In this document: positions 1 to 7,106 of the stretch, piece by piece
Position numbering within the stretch: position 1 is the stretch's first letter
How the letters are laid out: each line of letters begins with the position of its first letter
The notes under the pieces: model-generated
What the model was told of the DNA's origin: nothing
What the model saw: the letters and a program-made list of their open reading frames with translations, nothing else
Databases searched by the model: none
Made by a program: the position numbers and the translations under genes
Assembly: GCA_964577625.1 (NCBI GenBank)
Contig: CAZNZP010000001.1
Coordinates: forward strand, 1 to 31,234
Length of the DNA: 31,234 nt
Direction of reading: 5' to 3'
DNA from: UBA5272 sp964577625
GTDB lineage: Bacteria; Patescibacteriota; Minisyncoccia; Phycocordibacterales; UBA5272

Positions 1-371
1 TCATTGATAAAAAGATTTTCAGGTTTTAAATTAAATTGTTTTTTAGCTAAAAGATTTTCTAATATTCTTAATGCTTCAATCACAATCTCCACATTCATAC
101 GAGAGATTAAATTACTTTCTTTAGTGATAGTCAGATAAGAGATTAATAGAGAGACATTATCTAAAGAATTTCTATAAATAGAAAGTGTATCTTTGTGTTC
201 AAGATAAGCTAAAGAGTTGAGAGATTTAATTAATTCATTCGCTTCTTTTCGGAGTTCATGTTTAATTGATTCTGTGTCTTTTAGAAATTGAGAAATCAGA
301 TAAATAGCCGTAACAATTTTCTCTGTCTTTTTAGCAATTAACAAATTGTAATTTGTGGACCCAGTATTCAT
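1..371 (-). CDS. Unidentified helical protein, N-terminal part (3' end off window)
   Basis: An open frame reads leftward from ATG at 371 to the window edge without a stop, giving 123 codons; the C-terminal part is missing. The visible protein starts MNTGSTNYNLLIAKKTEKIV and is rich in Leu, Ile, Lys and Glu with no membrane segment, so it is probably a soluble helical bundle. A TATAAT box (385-390, minus strand) lies 13 bases before the start codon, and one copy of the TGTCTTTTAT repeat (375-384) covers the predicted transcription start. The gene is divergent from ftsK across the repeat array. I recall helical proteins of this kind with a C-terminal helix-turn-helix in Parcubacteria, but that part is outside the window. 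A role as the DNA-binding protein for the array is inference from position only. Confidence 0.7.
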   Translation of the reverse strand, partial: MNTGSTNYNLLIAKKTEKIVTAIYLISQFLKDTESIKHELRKEANELIKSLNSLAYLEHKDTLSIYRNSLDNVSLLISYLTITKESNLISRMNVEIVIEALRILENLLAKKQFNLKPENLFIN

Positions 372-374
372 ACT

Positions 375-705
375 TGTCTTTTATATTATATTATTTCTAT
401 TAACTCCCACAATTAATTCTTTACTCAAATACTATACTTTTTTTCTGAAAATATCAAGTTTGTTTTTAAACTCTGATTTTAGTGTCTTTTATATTTTTTT
501 TATAGCTTGTCTTTTACATTTTTTAAAGATGTTGTGTCTTTTATATTTTTAATGTCCTTTATTTTTAGTTATTAAATTAATACTAATGTCCTTTATTATT
601 CTGTCCTTTTGTTTATAAAGGACATTAGTATATTTAATAATGTCCTTTATAAAATGTCTTTTATATGTTGTGTCTTTTCTAAACTAATTTATTTTTGTCT
701 TTTAT
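375..705. repeat. Array of about 12 TGTC[C/T]TTTAT decamers
   Basis: Exact TGTCTTTTAT or TGTCCTTTAT copies start at 375, 483, 535, 553, 587, 641, 655 and 696, with one exact reverse copy (ATAAAGGACA) at 615-624. Near copies are at 508 (ends AC), 602 (ends TTTG) and 671 (ends TCT). Spacing is irregular (about 14 to 34 bases inside the cluster), unlike a CRISPR. I noticed no exact copy elsewhere in the window. The array fills the space between two divergent genes: the first copy covers the start of the left gene's transcript and the last lies just before the ftsK core promoter. It resembles an iteron cluster or a multi-site operator; which of these it is cannot be decided from sequence. Confidence 0.85.
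580..631. repeat. Perfect 17-bp inverted repeat inside the decamer array
   Basis: The arm ATACTAATGTCCTTTAT (580-596) is exactly complementary to ATAAAGGACATTAGTAT (615-631). The 18-base spacer holds a further imperfect decamer (602-611). Each arm carries one decamer, so the arms extend the decamer symmetry by seven bases. It could form a cruciform or RNA hairpin, or bind a dimeric protein. There is no T-run directly after it of the kind needed for a terminator. Confidence 0.85.
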
Positions 706-716
706 AAATTAAAAAG

Positions 717-725
717 TTATCCACA
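717..725 (+). promoter_or_regulatory. Perfect DnaA box TTATCCACA
   Basis: This matches the bacterial consensus DnaA box at 9 of 9 positions. It sits between the last decamer (696-705) and the ftsK -10 box (729-734). A single box does not make an origin, but beside an AT-rich repeat cluster it deserves attention. DnaA could also act here as a transcription regulator of ftsK. Confidence 0.5.
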
Positions 726-734
726 TGATATAAT
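726..734 (+). promoter_or_regulatory. Extended -10 promoter of ftsK
   Basis: TGATATAAT has a perfect TATAAT at 729-734. Transcription is expected to begin near 741, which is downstream of an in-frame ATG at 739. The later ATG at 775 is therefore the preferred ftsK start. Confidence 0.6.
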
Positions 735-774
735 TCAAATGAAGAAACCTTCGGCTTATTTATTATTTATATTT

Positions 775-3285
775 ATGAAAAAAGACAAGAAAAAAGAAAG
801 TTCCACAAAAAATACACATCGTGAAAAAAGGAAAAAGTTATTTACTAGCACTACTTCAGCAATTATCTTTTTCTTATTGGGAGCTATTGCACTCTTTTCC
901 TCTTTTAATGCCGGAGGACAAGTAGGCGCTTCTATTTTTGGAACTCTAGAATTAATTTTGGGCTGGGTGGCCTATATTCTCTTTTTAGGATTCTTTTGGG
1001 TGGGTTATAATTTTTGGAGAGATAAAGAAGATACTCGTCCTGATTTTGTTTCTATTTTAGCTCTTCTTGTGATTCTTTTTTCTTTGACTACTTTTACGGC
1101 TTCTATTGGTCTAGGCAATTCTGGAGTGGTCGGAGAATATTTTTCAGCTTTTCTAAAAGATAACTTTGGAAATATTTTGCCAGCCATTTTGTCTTTTGCT
1201 TTAGGTCTTATAGCTTTTGTAATTCTCTATCAAGACAAACCTTCTCTTAAGTTGCTTAAAAAGAAAAACGAAGAAGCTGAAGAAATAGAAAATTCTCAAA
1301 CTGAAGACACTTCTACTCTATCTTTAGACTATACTCGCACACCTTTGGATACTCCAAAAAAGTCTGCTGGAAAGATTTGGGGGGGAACCTGGAAAGCCAT
1401 ACTCACCTTCTTTAAGAAGATCTTTTCTTTTTTGATTTTTATTTTTTCTTTTAAATGGTTACGAGATATTTTGGCGAAGAAAAAAGCTCAAAAGAAAATT
1501 TTAGAAGACTTGGAAAAGCCAGAATCTGAGATTTATAAAGTTTCTAATCTTCATTTAGAAATGATGAATAATTTTGAAAGTAATAAAGAAGAAACTCCTG
1601 AAGAACATCTAGATATAGAAACTCCTCATTTTGAAAGCGAGCATGCAGAATTACAAAAAGCTAGACAAAAGCCGGATGAAGAAAGAAAACAAAGTATTTT
1701 GGAAGAATCCAAACCTGTCTTTATTGAAGATGAGTTTGAAGCTCCAGATTTAGGGCTTTTAAATCCTGATCAAGGAAAATCCTCAGCTGGAGATTCTAAA
1801 TTTAAAATGAATATTATTCAAAAAGTTTTGAATCAATTTAATATTCCAGTAGAAATGGGAGAAGTGACTGTCGGACCTTCTGTTACTCAATTTACCTTAA
1901 AACCAGCTCAAGGAGTAAATGTGAGGAAAATTTTAGGACTCAAAGATAATCTTCAAATGGCGCTTTCGGCTACTAATATGCATATTGAAGCCCCAATTCC
2001 AGGTAAACCTTTTGTGGGTATTGGTATTCCAAATGAAAAGAAAACTTTGCTCGGACTTCGTAGTCTTTTAGAGCTTGATGAATTTAAGGAAGCTTCACCA
2101 CTAGCTTTAGCAATTGGTAAAAACATTATCGGTAAACCAGTCATTTCCGATCTTTCCAAAATGCCGCACTTGCTGGTAGCTGGTGCGACAGGTACAGGAA
2201 AATCTGTGACTTTGCACAACTTAATCATTTCTTTACTCTATAAAAATTCTCCTTATGATTTGAAATTAATTATTTTAGATCCAAAAAGAGTAGAATTTAC
2301 CGCTTACAACTCTTTGCCTCACCTCTACACTCCTATCATTAAAGATGCGAAAACTGCTATTAAGTCTTTGTCTTGGGCTGCTCAAGAAATGGACAGAAGA
2401 TATGATGTGCTTGGAGAATACGGTATGCCTAATATTACTGAATACAATAAAAAAATATTCTTCCCAGCTTTAGAAAAAGCTAAAAAGAAAAGTAGTGAGG
2501 GAGAATATGTGAAAGGACTTCCTCCAAAAATGCCGTATGTAGTGATAGTCTTTGACGAGTTTAATGACTTTATGCTTACCTATCCAAAAGAAATCACTCC
2601 GGTCATCACTTCTCTTACTCAAAAAGCTCGTGCGGCTGGTATTCATCTTATTTTGACCACTCAAAGACCAGATGTGAAAGTTATCACTGGTACTATCAAA
2701 GCCAATATACCATCTCGTATCGCCCTTAAGACTACTTCTCAAATAGACTCTCGCACCATTCTTGATCAAGCTGGAGCGGAAGATTTGCTTGGAAATGGAG
2801 ATATGCTTTATATGAATGGCTCAACTATCACTCGTGTTCAAGCTCCTTTTGTATCTAGTGAAGAAATCAAAGCCGTCATCACTCATATCAAAAAACGTTA
2901 TGAAGACTTTTTACCTGATATTATTGATGTGCAAAAAGTAAATATTTCTTCGTCTGCTACAAGTGGTTATAGAGAAATGGGAGGAGTAGATGAAAGAGAT
3001 CCTACTCAAGAGCCAATGGATGATGAAGATTATATGAGTGCTAGAGACTATGTGATTTCTACTGGTAAAGCTTCTACTAGTGCACTTCAAACTGCTTTCC
3101 GTTGGGGCTATAACAAATCTGCTCGTATCATTAACGATTTAGAAGCTTATGGTATTATCGGTCCGGCTGTTAGCGGACGCCACCGTGAAGTTTTGTTTGG
3201 AAAACCACAAGAAAGTGAAGTAGAAAAATTAGAAAGAGAATTAGAAGAAATGGAGAGTGATAACGACGAAGATGAAGACGAGTAG
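775..3285 (+). CDS. ftsK: FtsK/SpoIIIE-type DNA translocase
   Basis: This is a membrane-anchored, ATP-driven DNA pump that moves chromosome ends through the division septum. The 836-residue protein has four N-terminal membrane segments (about residues 25-44, 60-80, 91-110 and 133-151) and a charged linker. The motor domain follows, with Walker A GATGTGKS at 470-477 and Walker B ending in D594-E595. A C-terminal winged-helix gamma domain (about 754-820, with the segment ALQTAFRWGYNKSARII) normally reads polar DNA motifs. The tail is very acidic. The frame stays open to an ATG at 739, but the TATAAT at 729-734 puts the transcript start at about 741, so I choose ATG 775. The gene overlaps the next reading frame. 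The overall plan is normal for the family and the assignment is secure. Confidence 0.96.
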   Translation: MKKDKKKESSTKNTHREKRKKLFTSTTSAIIFFLLGAIALFSSFNAGGQVGASIFGTLELILGWVAYILFLGFFWVGYNFWRDKEDTRPDFVSILALLVILFSLTTFTASIGLGNSGVVGEYFSAFLKDNFGNILPAILSFALGLIAFVILYQDKPSLKLLKKKNEEAEEIENSQTEDTSTLSLDYTRTPLDTPKKSAGKIWGGTWKAILTFFKKIFSFLIFIFSFKWLRDILAKKKAQKKILEDLEKPESEIYKVSNLHLEMMNNFESNKEETPEEHLDIETPHFESEHAELQKARQKPDEERKQSILEESKPVFIEDEFEAPDLGLLNPDQGKSSAGDSKFKMNIIQKVLNQFNIPVEMGEVTVGPSVTQFTLKPAQGVNVRKILGLKDNLQMALSATNMHIEAPIPGKPFVGIGIPNEKKTLLGLRSLLELDEFKEASPLALAIGKNIIGKPVISDLSKMPHLLVAGATGTGKSVTLHNLIISLLYKNSPYDLKLIILDPKRVEFTAYNSLPHLYTPIIKDAKTAIKSLSWAAQEMDRRYDVLGEYGMPNITEYNKKIFFPALEKAKKKSSEGEYVKGLPPKMPYVVIVFDEFNDFMLTYPKEITPVITSLTQKARAAGIHLILTTQRPDVKVITGTIKANIPSRIALKTTSQIDSRTILDQAGAEDLLGNGDMLYMNGSTITRVQAPFVSSEEIKAVITHIKKRYEDFLPDIIDVQKVNISSSATSGYREMGGVDERDPTQEPMDDEDYMSARDYVISTGKASTSALQTAFRWGYNKSARIINDLEAYGIIGPAVSGRHREVLFGKPQESEVEKLERELEEMESDNDEDEDE

Positions 3286-3649
3286 AAGAAATAAAAATAA
3301 ATACTATCAACCTTTTAGAGATAAATTAAGAGTCTGGCTTTTCTTTGGACTTTTAATTTTTATTTTGATTTATTTTTCTTTTAAGATTTTTAATTATTTT
3401 TCTGGTCCAAAAATAGAAGTTTTCTATCCTCAACCTTATGAAGTTATTACTGGAGAAACTTTTTTTATTTCTGGAAATGTAAAAAATGCTAGAAATATTT
3501 ATTTGAATGGTAGAGAAATTACTATTGATGAGAAAGGAGACTTCAAAGAAGAGTTAATTTCCAAAAGCCCATATACCTTAATAGTTTTGCATGCTATAGA
3601 TAAATATAGTAAAGAAAGTGAATTGGTTTTACAAGTTGGAAAAGATTAG
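3272..3649 (+). CDS. Small single-pass membrane protein with Ig-like domain
   Basis: The protein has 125 residues. A basic N-terminus is followed by one membrane segment (about residues 22-42) and an outside domain of about 75 residues. The domain begins with the pattern VFYPQPYEVITGETFFISG and continues with N-A-R-N-I-Y-L-N-G-R-E, typical of bacterial Ig-like or glucodextranase-B-like beta sandwiches. The ATG at 3272 overlaps the ftsK end by 14 bases, so the two are translationally coupled and probably form one operon. A GTG five codons upstream is an alternative start. Coupling to ftsK suggests a division- or envelope-related role, which is inference. No enzymatic motif is seen. Confidence 0.8.
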   Translation: MKTSRRNKNKYYQPFRDKLRVWLFFGLLIFILIYFSFKIFNYFSGPKIEVFYPQPYEVITGETFFISGNVKNARNIYLNGREITIDEKGDFKEELISKSPYTLIVLHAIDKYSKESELVLQVGKD

Positions 3650-3736
3650 TATTTTTCTCTTTCCTTCAAAATCCCCTTGTTTTTCAATGATTTTTTGATA
3701 CCACAAAAAAGGTTATTAATTTTTAATTAAAAATAC

Positions 3737-3765
3737 TTGACATAAAAATATATCTATGCTAATAT
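3737..3765 (+). promoter_or_regulatory. Strong sigma70-type promoter for the structured RNA
   Basis: A perfect -35 TTGACA (3737-3742) is separated by 17 bases from TAATAT (3760-3765), with TG at the extended -10 position (3757-3758). Transcription is expected to begin near 3772. This is one of the best promoters in the window, and no start codon follows it for almost 380 bases. Confidence 0.8.
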
Positions 3766-3771
3766 ATTATC

Positions 3772-4110
3772 AGACTTGAGTTGATGGTTTTAGTTTTGAC
3801 CAACTGTTAGACAGTGTCATCCATCATTTAACCGCTCAAGAAAATATATATTATAAAAAAATAAAAACTCGAAAAACCGAAAAAAATGCCGAAAATTCGA
3901 GATCAGACGCTCTGGTAAAATATTCAGACGTCTAAATAAAAATTAAAAAACCGTGCCCGAATTAAGAGAGACCCTAATTCTTCGGCCATAAAATATGGTC
4001 TCTCACTTAGCTCCGCCGATATCGCTTGGAGCACATTGCACGGAACCAGCGGAGAACGTTCCGCAAAGAAGAGGTTTGTCCTCGCCCCCTAGAGAATCTA
4101 GGGGGTTTTA
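3772..4110 (+). ncRNA. Unassigned structured non-coding RNA, about 340 nt
   Basis: A strong promoter and an intrinsic terminator bracket a non-coding stretch dense in helices. Domain 1 is a long hairpin: CTTGAG 3775-3780 with CTCAAG 3835-3840, TGATGG 3782-3787 with CCATCA 3821-3826, TGAC 3797-3800 with GTCA 3816-3819, and ACTG 3803-3806 with CAGT 3812-3815. Next come CTCGAA 3868-3873 with TTCGAG 3896-3901, and AGACG 3905-3909 with CGTCT 3929-3933 continued by TCTG/CAGA. Domain 3 is closed by CCGTGC 3951-3956 with GCACGG 4038-4043. It contains an H-type pseudoknot (GAATTA 3959-3964 with TAATTC 3975-3980; loop GAGAGACC 3966-3973 with GGTCTCTC 3997-4004) and a hairpin GCTCC/GGAGC (4010-4032). 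A last hairpin is GCGGA/TCCGC (4049-4064). I could not match it to tmRNA, RNase P, 6S or SRP RNA. Confidence 0.75.
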
Positions 4111-4113
4111 CTT
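4085..4113 (+). terminator. Intrinsic terminator of the structured RNA
   Basis: CCCCCTAGA (4085-4093) pairs perfectly with TCTAGGGGG (4097-4105) around a GAA loop and is followed by TTTTACTTT. It separates the RNA from recA, which has its own promoter directly after. Confidence 0.85.
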
Positions 4114-4117
4114 TATA

Positions 4118-4126
4118 TGTTATAAT
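4118..4126 (+). promoter_or_regulatory. Extended -10 promoter of recA
   Basis: TGTTATAAT has a perfect -10 (4121-4126). The predicted start near 4133 leaves a leader of about 18 bases before the recA ATG. A -35 element would fall within the preceding terminator stem and is poor. I saw no LexA-type box. Confidence 0.6.
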
Positions 4127-4150
4127 TCGGACATAATTTAGAAAATATAT

Positions 4151-5263
4151 ATGGCTACAAAGAAAAAAGTTGCAAAGAAAACAACAGCAAAAAAAGTTAC
4201 TAACGTTACCAAAAAAGATTCTGAAGAAAAAGGTGTAAATACAGATGAACTTTTGAAAGAAATTCAGCATAAATTTGGTGAAGGAGCTATCATGAAGCTT
4301 GGAGAAACTCCGAAAGTTCATGTCGGTGCTGTACCTACAGGATCCATTGGTCTTGATTATGCTCTTGGAGTTGGCGGACTTCCACGAGGAAGAATTATTG
4401 AAATTTTTGGACCGGAATCTTCTGGAAAGACCACTCTTACACTTCATGTCATTGCTGAAGCACAAAAAATGGGAGGCACTTGTGCTTTCATTGATGCAGA
4501 ACATGCTATGGATCCAGAGTATGCTAGAAAGTTAGGAATAAAAATTAATGAGCTTCTAATCTCTCAACCAGATAATGGTGAACAAGCTCTAGACATTGCT
4601 GAGACTTTGGTAAGAAGTGGAAAAATTGATGTGGTAGTCATAGACTCTGTAGCTGCTCTTACTCCTCAAGCTGAAATTGAAGGAGATATGGCCCAAGCTC
4701 ATGTCGGAAGACAAGCTCGCCTTATGTCTCAAGCTTTGAGAAAGCTCACAGCTATTGCTCACAAATCAAAGACTGTAATTATTTTTATTAATCAGATTAG
4801 AATGCAAATCGGTGTCATGTTTGGTAATCCAGAAACTACTCCAGGAGGAAAAGCTCTCAAATTCTATTCTTCTGTGCGTCTTGATATTCGTAGAATTGCA
4901 CAAATCAAAAAAGGAGACGATGTACTTGGTGCTAGAACTAGAGTTAAAGTAGTCAAAAATAAAGTTGCTACCCCATTCAAATCTACTGAGTTTGATATTA
5001 TGTATGGTGAAGGTATTTCTCATGAGGGAGAACTTTTGGCTCTTGGAGAAAAGTTTAAAATCGTTTCTAAAGCTGGAGCTTCTTATAGCTACGGAGAGGA
5101 AAAGCTTGGTCGTGGATATGATGCAGCTAGAACTTTCTTAAAAGAAAATAAAAAAGTTTCTAAAGATTTAGAAAAGCAAATTCGTAAAAATCTTGAAGGT
5201 GGAGGACTAGATTTTGCTCCTAGCCGTGAAGAGACGGAAGAGGATGAAGCTCCGGAAGAATAG
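4151..5263 (+). CDS. recA: Recombinase RecA
   Basis: RecA is the DNA strand-exchange ATPase of homologous recombination and repair. The protein has 370 residues. Walker A GPESSGKT is at 87-94, the Walker B region is VVVIDSVAAL, and the DNA-binding loop 2 segment GNPETTPGG starts at 225. The usual C-terminal domain ends in an acidic tail. The N-terminus carries an extra Lys-rich segment of roughly 20-25 residues compared with E. coli RecA, in which Walker A begins at residue 66. The extension has repeated KKVAKK/AKK units like nucleoid-protein tails, and the first ATG is correctly spaced from the promoter, so it is probably real. The gene stands alone between two transcripts. Confidence 0.98.
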   Translation: MATKKKVAKKTTAKKVTNVTKKDSEEKGVNTDELLKEIQHKFGEGAIMKLGETPKVHVGAVPTGSIGLDYALGVGGLPRGRIIEIFGPESSGKTTLTLHVIAEAQKMGGTCAFIDAEHAMDPEYARKLGIKINELLISQPDNGEQALDIAETLVRSGKIDVVVIDSVAALTPQAEIEGDMAQAHVGRQARLMSQALRKLTAIAHKSKTVIIFINQIRMQIGVMFGNPETTPGGKALKFYSSVRLDIRRIAQIKKGDDVLGARTRVKVVKNKVATPFKSTEFDIMYGEGISHEGELLALGEKFKIVSKAGASYSYGEEKLGRGYDAARTFLKENKKVSKDLEKQIRKNLEGGGLDFAPSREETEEDEAPEE

Positions 5264-5307
5264 ATTTGATTGTTTTTTAAAAAGGAGGTTTTTTATTTTT
5301 GACATCG

Positions 5308-5316
5308 TGTTATATT
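5308..5316 (+). promoter_or_regulatory. Extended -10 promoter after recA
   Basis: TGTTATATT lies 45 bases after the recA stop, partly overlapping a stray TTGACA (5299-5304). It would start a transcript near 5323. Confidence 0.4.
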
Positions 5317-5322
5317 AAAAGA

Positions 5323-5418
5323 GTTCTAAGTAAAATAGAATGAACTAGGTATTCATGCGAAAAATGTTCTTTACGCTTTCCGGTTGTGAAATTGGAGGGC
5401 GTATTTTTTTGCCTTAAA
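5323..5418 (+). ncRNA. Possible short RNA between recA and the S1 gene
   Basis: A stretch of about 95 bases lies between an extended -10 box (5308-5316) and a good intrinsic terminator. It has no plausible reading frame. A hairpin GTTC...GAAC is possible near its 5' end. It could be a small RNA, or only the recA 3' untranslated region with its terminator. I recognise no RNA family. Confidence 0.35.
5380..5418 (+). terminator. Intrinsic terminator downstream of recA
   Basis: ACGCTTTCC pairs with GGAGGGCGT over nine pairs (two G-U) around a 12-base loop, followed by ATTTTTTT. It would stop transcripts from recA or from the short promoter at 5308. Confidence 0.7.
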
Positions 5419-5428
5419 TCCCCTTTTA

Positions 5429-5437
5429 TGTTATATT
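5429..5437 (+). promoter_or_regulatory. Likely extended -10 promoter of the S1 gene
   Basis: TGTTATATT would start a transcript near 5444 and give a leader of about 115 bases. The leader contains a GC-rich hairpin, CGCC...GGCG (about 5526-5547), close to the start codon. S1 genes are often self-regulated through their leaders, so this may be a control element (inference). Confidence 0.4.
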
Positions 5438-5558
5438 TCTTTTTGTAATTTGTTAAACCAAAAATAAATAATAAACACAGATTTCTGTATCTATTTATAT
5501 TTTTGACACAAATTCAAAATTAATTCGCCTTCGCTATAGCTTCGGCGTAATAAAAAAT

Positions 5559-6701
5559 ATGGAAAATAAAAATGCAAAGAATGTTGTAGTTCTTGATGAC
5601 TATACAAAAATGGTTTTGGAGCCAATTTCATTAATAAAAGAAGAAGATATTGTGGAGGGCTCAGTCTTAGCTATTACCAATACTGCGGTTTATGTAGATC
5701 TTGGACCAATCGGTACAGGTATCATCTACGGTATTGAATACATTAACGCTAGAGACCTTATTAAGAAAATTAATATCGGAGATATTATTTCCGCTAAAGT
5801 AATTGAGAAAGAAGACAAAAATGGATATATTGATCTTTCTCTTCGTGAAGCAAAACATGCTCTCATTTGGAGTGAAGCGGAAATCTTCCTTAAAGAAAAA
5901 AGAGTTCTTTCCCTTGTGGCCAAAGAAGCAAACAAAGGTGGACTTATTATGGATTGGAATGGTATCAACGGCTTCTTACCTTCCTCTCAACTCAAAGGTG
6001 AAAATTATCCTAAAGTAGAAGATGGAGCAAAAGATCAAATTTTGAATGAGCTTAGAAAGCTTATCGGTAAAAGAATTCCAGTCACTATTATTGCCGCTAT
6101 TCCAAAAGAAGGAAAACTTATTTTCAGTGAATCTACAGATCCGGTCTTAGAAGATGGAGAGCTTAAAGAAGGTAAAAAGAAAGAAGAGACAGTTAAAGAT
6201 ACAAAAGTTATTACTAAAATTATTTCCAAATACAATCTTGGCGATCAATTAGATGGTGTAGTCACTGGAGTAGTAGATTTTGGAATTTTTGTAAAAATTG
6301 ATAACGAAATTGAAGGTCTTATTCATAAAAGTGAAATTGATTGGGGTTTGGTAGAAAACACCAAAGACTATGCGAAAGTTGGCGATACTGTCAAAGTAGA
6401 AGTGATTGAGATTAAGGACAACAAAATCTCTCTCTCTATGAAAAAATTAAAAGAAAATCCTTGGAATGCTGCGAGTAAAAAGTATAAAAAAGGAGATTTT
6501 GTAGACGGAGTAATCATTAGATTCAATAAGCATGGGGCGCTCGCCTCTATTGAAGAAGGTGTAGCTGGCTTAGTGCATATTTCGGATTTTGAAAATGAAG
6601 ACAAAATGAAAGAAGAATTATCATTAGGTAAAATCTACAAATTTGAAATCACTCTCTTTGATGGTAAAGAAGAAAAAATGACTCTCAAATTACAAAAGTA
6701 A
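5559..6701 (+). CDS. rpsA: S1-domain RNA-binding protein, ribosomal protein bS1-like
   Basis: The protein has 380 residues made of S1 (OB-fold) repeats, about residues 25-100, 105-190, 228-303 and 312-380. The two clearest cores are DGVVTGVVDFGIFVKIDNEI and the following DGVIIRFNKHGALASIEEGV. The first two repeats are more divergent. bS1 binds mRNA and helps place it on the 30S subunit. Four repeats is fewer than the six of E. coli S1 (557 residues) but usual for short S1 proteins in many lineages. Few genes here have a clear Shine-Dalgarno sequence, so how S1 is used in this organism is an open point. The gene is monocistronic with a strong terminator behind it. Confidence 0.88.
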   Translation: MENKNAKNVVVLDDYTKMVLEPISLIKEEDIVEGSVLAITNTAVYVDLGPIGTGIIYGIEYINARDLIKKINIGDIISAKVIEKEDKNGYIDLSLREAKHALIWSEAEIFLKEKRVLSLVAKEANKGGLIMDWNGINGFLPSSQLKGENYPKVEDGAKDQILNELRKLIGKRIPVTIIAAIPKEGKLIFSESTDPVLEDGELKEGKKKEETVKDTKVITKIISKYNLGDQLDGVVTGVVDFGIFVKIDNEIEGLIHKSEIDWGLVENTKDYAKVGDTVKVEVIEIKDNKISLSMKKLKENPWNAASKKYKKGDFVDGVIIRFNKHGALASIEEGVAGLVHISDFENEDKMKEELSLGKIYKFEITLFDGKEEKMTLKLQK

Positions 6702-6705
6702 AACT

Positions 6706-6746
6706 ATTAATATAAAAACCGCTACAATAGCGGTTTTTATATTAAT
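6706..6746. terminator. Perfect 19-bp palindromic terminator after the S1 gene
   Basis: The arm ATTAATATAAAAACCGCTA is exactly complementary to the second arm around a CAA loop. The CCGCTA/TAGCGG core followed by TTTTTAT is a typical intrinsic terminator. The A-tract on the left would make it work in both directions. Confidence 0.9.
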
Positions 6747-6755
6747 CTTTAAAAC

Positions 6756-6785
6756 TTGACACAAAGTCTAAAAATATGTTAACTT
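6756..6785 (+). promoter_or_regulatory. Promoter of the 83-codon orphan
   Basis: TTGACA (6756-6761) is followed after 18 bases by TAACTT with a TG extension (6777-6785). The AAAAATATGTTAA stretch is nearly the same as in the OmpA-type gene promoter at 29141-29169. The leader is about 50 bases. Confidence 0.6.
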
Positions 6786-6842
6786 GAAAATAAGTTTATA
6801 AAGGCTAGTTCTTTTGAATATTCACTTTTAAAATAAAATATT

Positions 6843-7094
6843 ATGGTACCTGAAATGGAAACAACCATTCTGATTCCTTTTAATAAAGAGGAACTAATAA
6901 AGACTCCCCGAGTAAGAAAACTTTTCATTGCTTATGGTGAAGAAAAGTTTATTCACGAAGTTTTGGAAAAATACTTTTCTGATTCAGAAATTGGAAAAAT
7001 TTTCGCTGGCGGCCTAAAAAATTGGCAGTCACGTCTAGAAAAACTTTTAAAAGAAGCTTCTGAAGCAAAAGCGGAAGCAGAAGTAGAGTGTTAA
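6843..7094 (+). CDS. Orphan small protein, 83 residues
   Basis: I do not recognise this protein. It is a short soluble protein, probably helical, with an Ala/Glu/Lys-rich C-terminal helix (roughly residues 57-80) and no signal peptide or membrane segment. It has its own strong promoter and its own terminator on either side, so it is a real and probably well-expressed gene. A second ATG is four codons downstream (METT). No neighbour suggests a function. Confidence 0.75.
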   Translation: MVPEMETTILIPFNKEELIKTPRVRKLFIAYGEEKFIHEVLEKYFSDSEIGKIFAGGLKNWQSRLEKLLKEASEAKAEAEVEC

Positions 7095-7106
7095 ATTTTT
7101 AAAACA

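Noticed and set aside
355..552. Open frame of 65 codons on the plus strand
   Set aside because: It lies within the decamer array and its hydrophobic Phe/Leu/Tyr-rich translation is only what T-rich repeats give; it has no promoter and overlaps the start of the leftward gene.
375..705. CRISPR array
   Set aside because: The repeats are only 10 bases, spacing is irregular, one copy is inverted and no cas genes are in the window.
739..774. Upstream start for FtsK at 739
   Set aside because: It lies before the transcription start expected from TATAAT at 729-734; the ATG at 775 fits better.
3772..4110. tmRNA, RNase P, 6S or SRP RNA
   Set aside because: There is no tRNA-like domain with a T arm, no GAGGAAAGTCC-type core, no long bulged rod and no GGAAG/AGCAG SRP tip. 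Divergent forms cannot be fully excluded.
4007..4504. Minus-strand open frame across the RNA gene and recA start
   Set aside because: It is antisense to recA, crosses a terminator and is rich in Ser/Phe/Cys, as expected for a shadow frame.
5299..5316. TTGACA (5299-5304) paired with TATATT (5311-5316) as one promoter
   Set aside because: The spacer is only six bases; the TATATT box is better read as an extended -10 without this -35.
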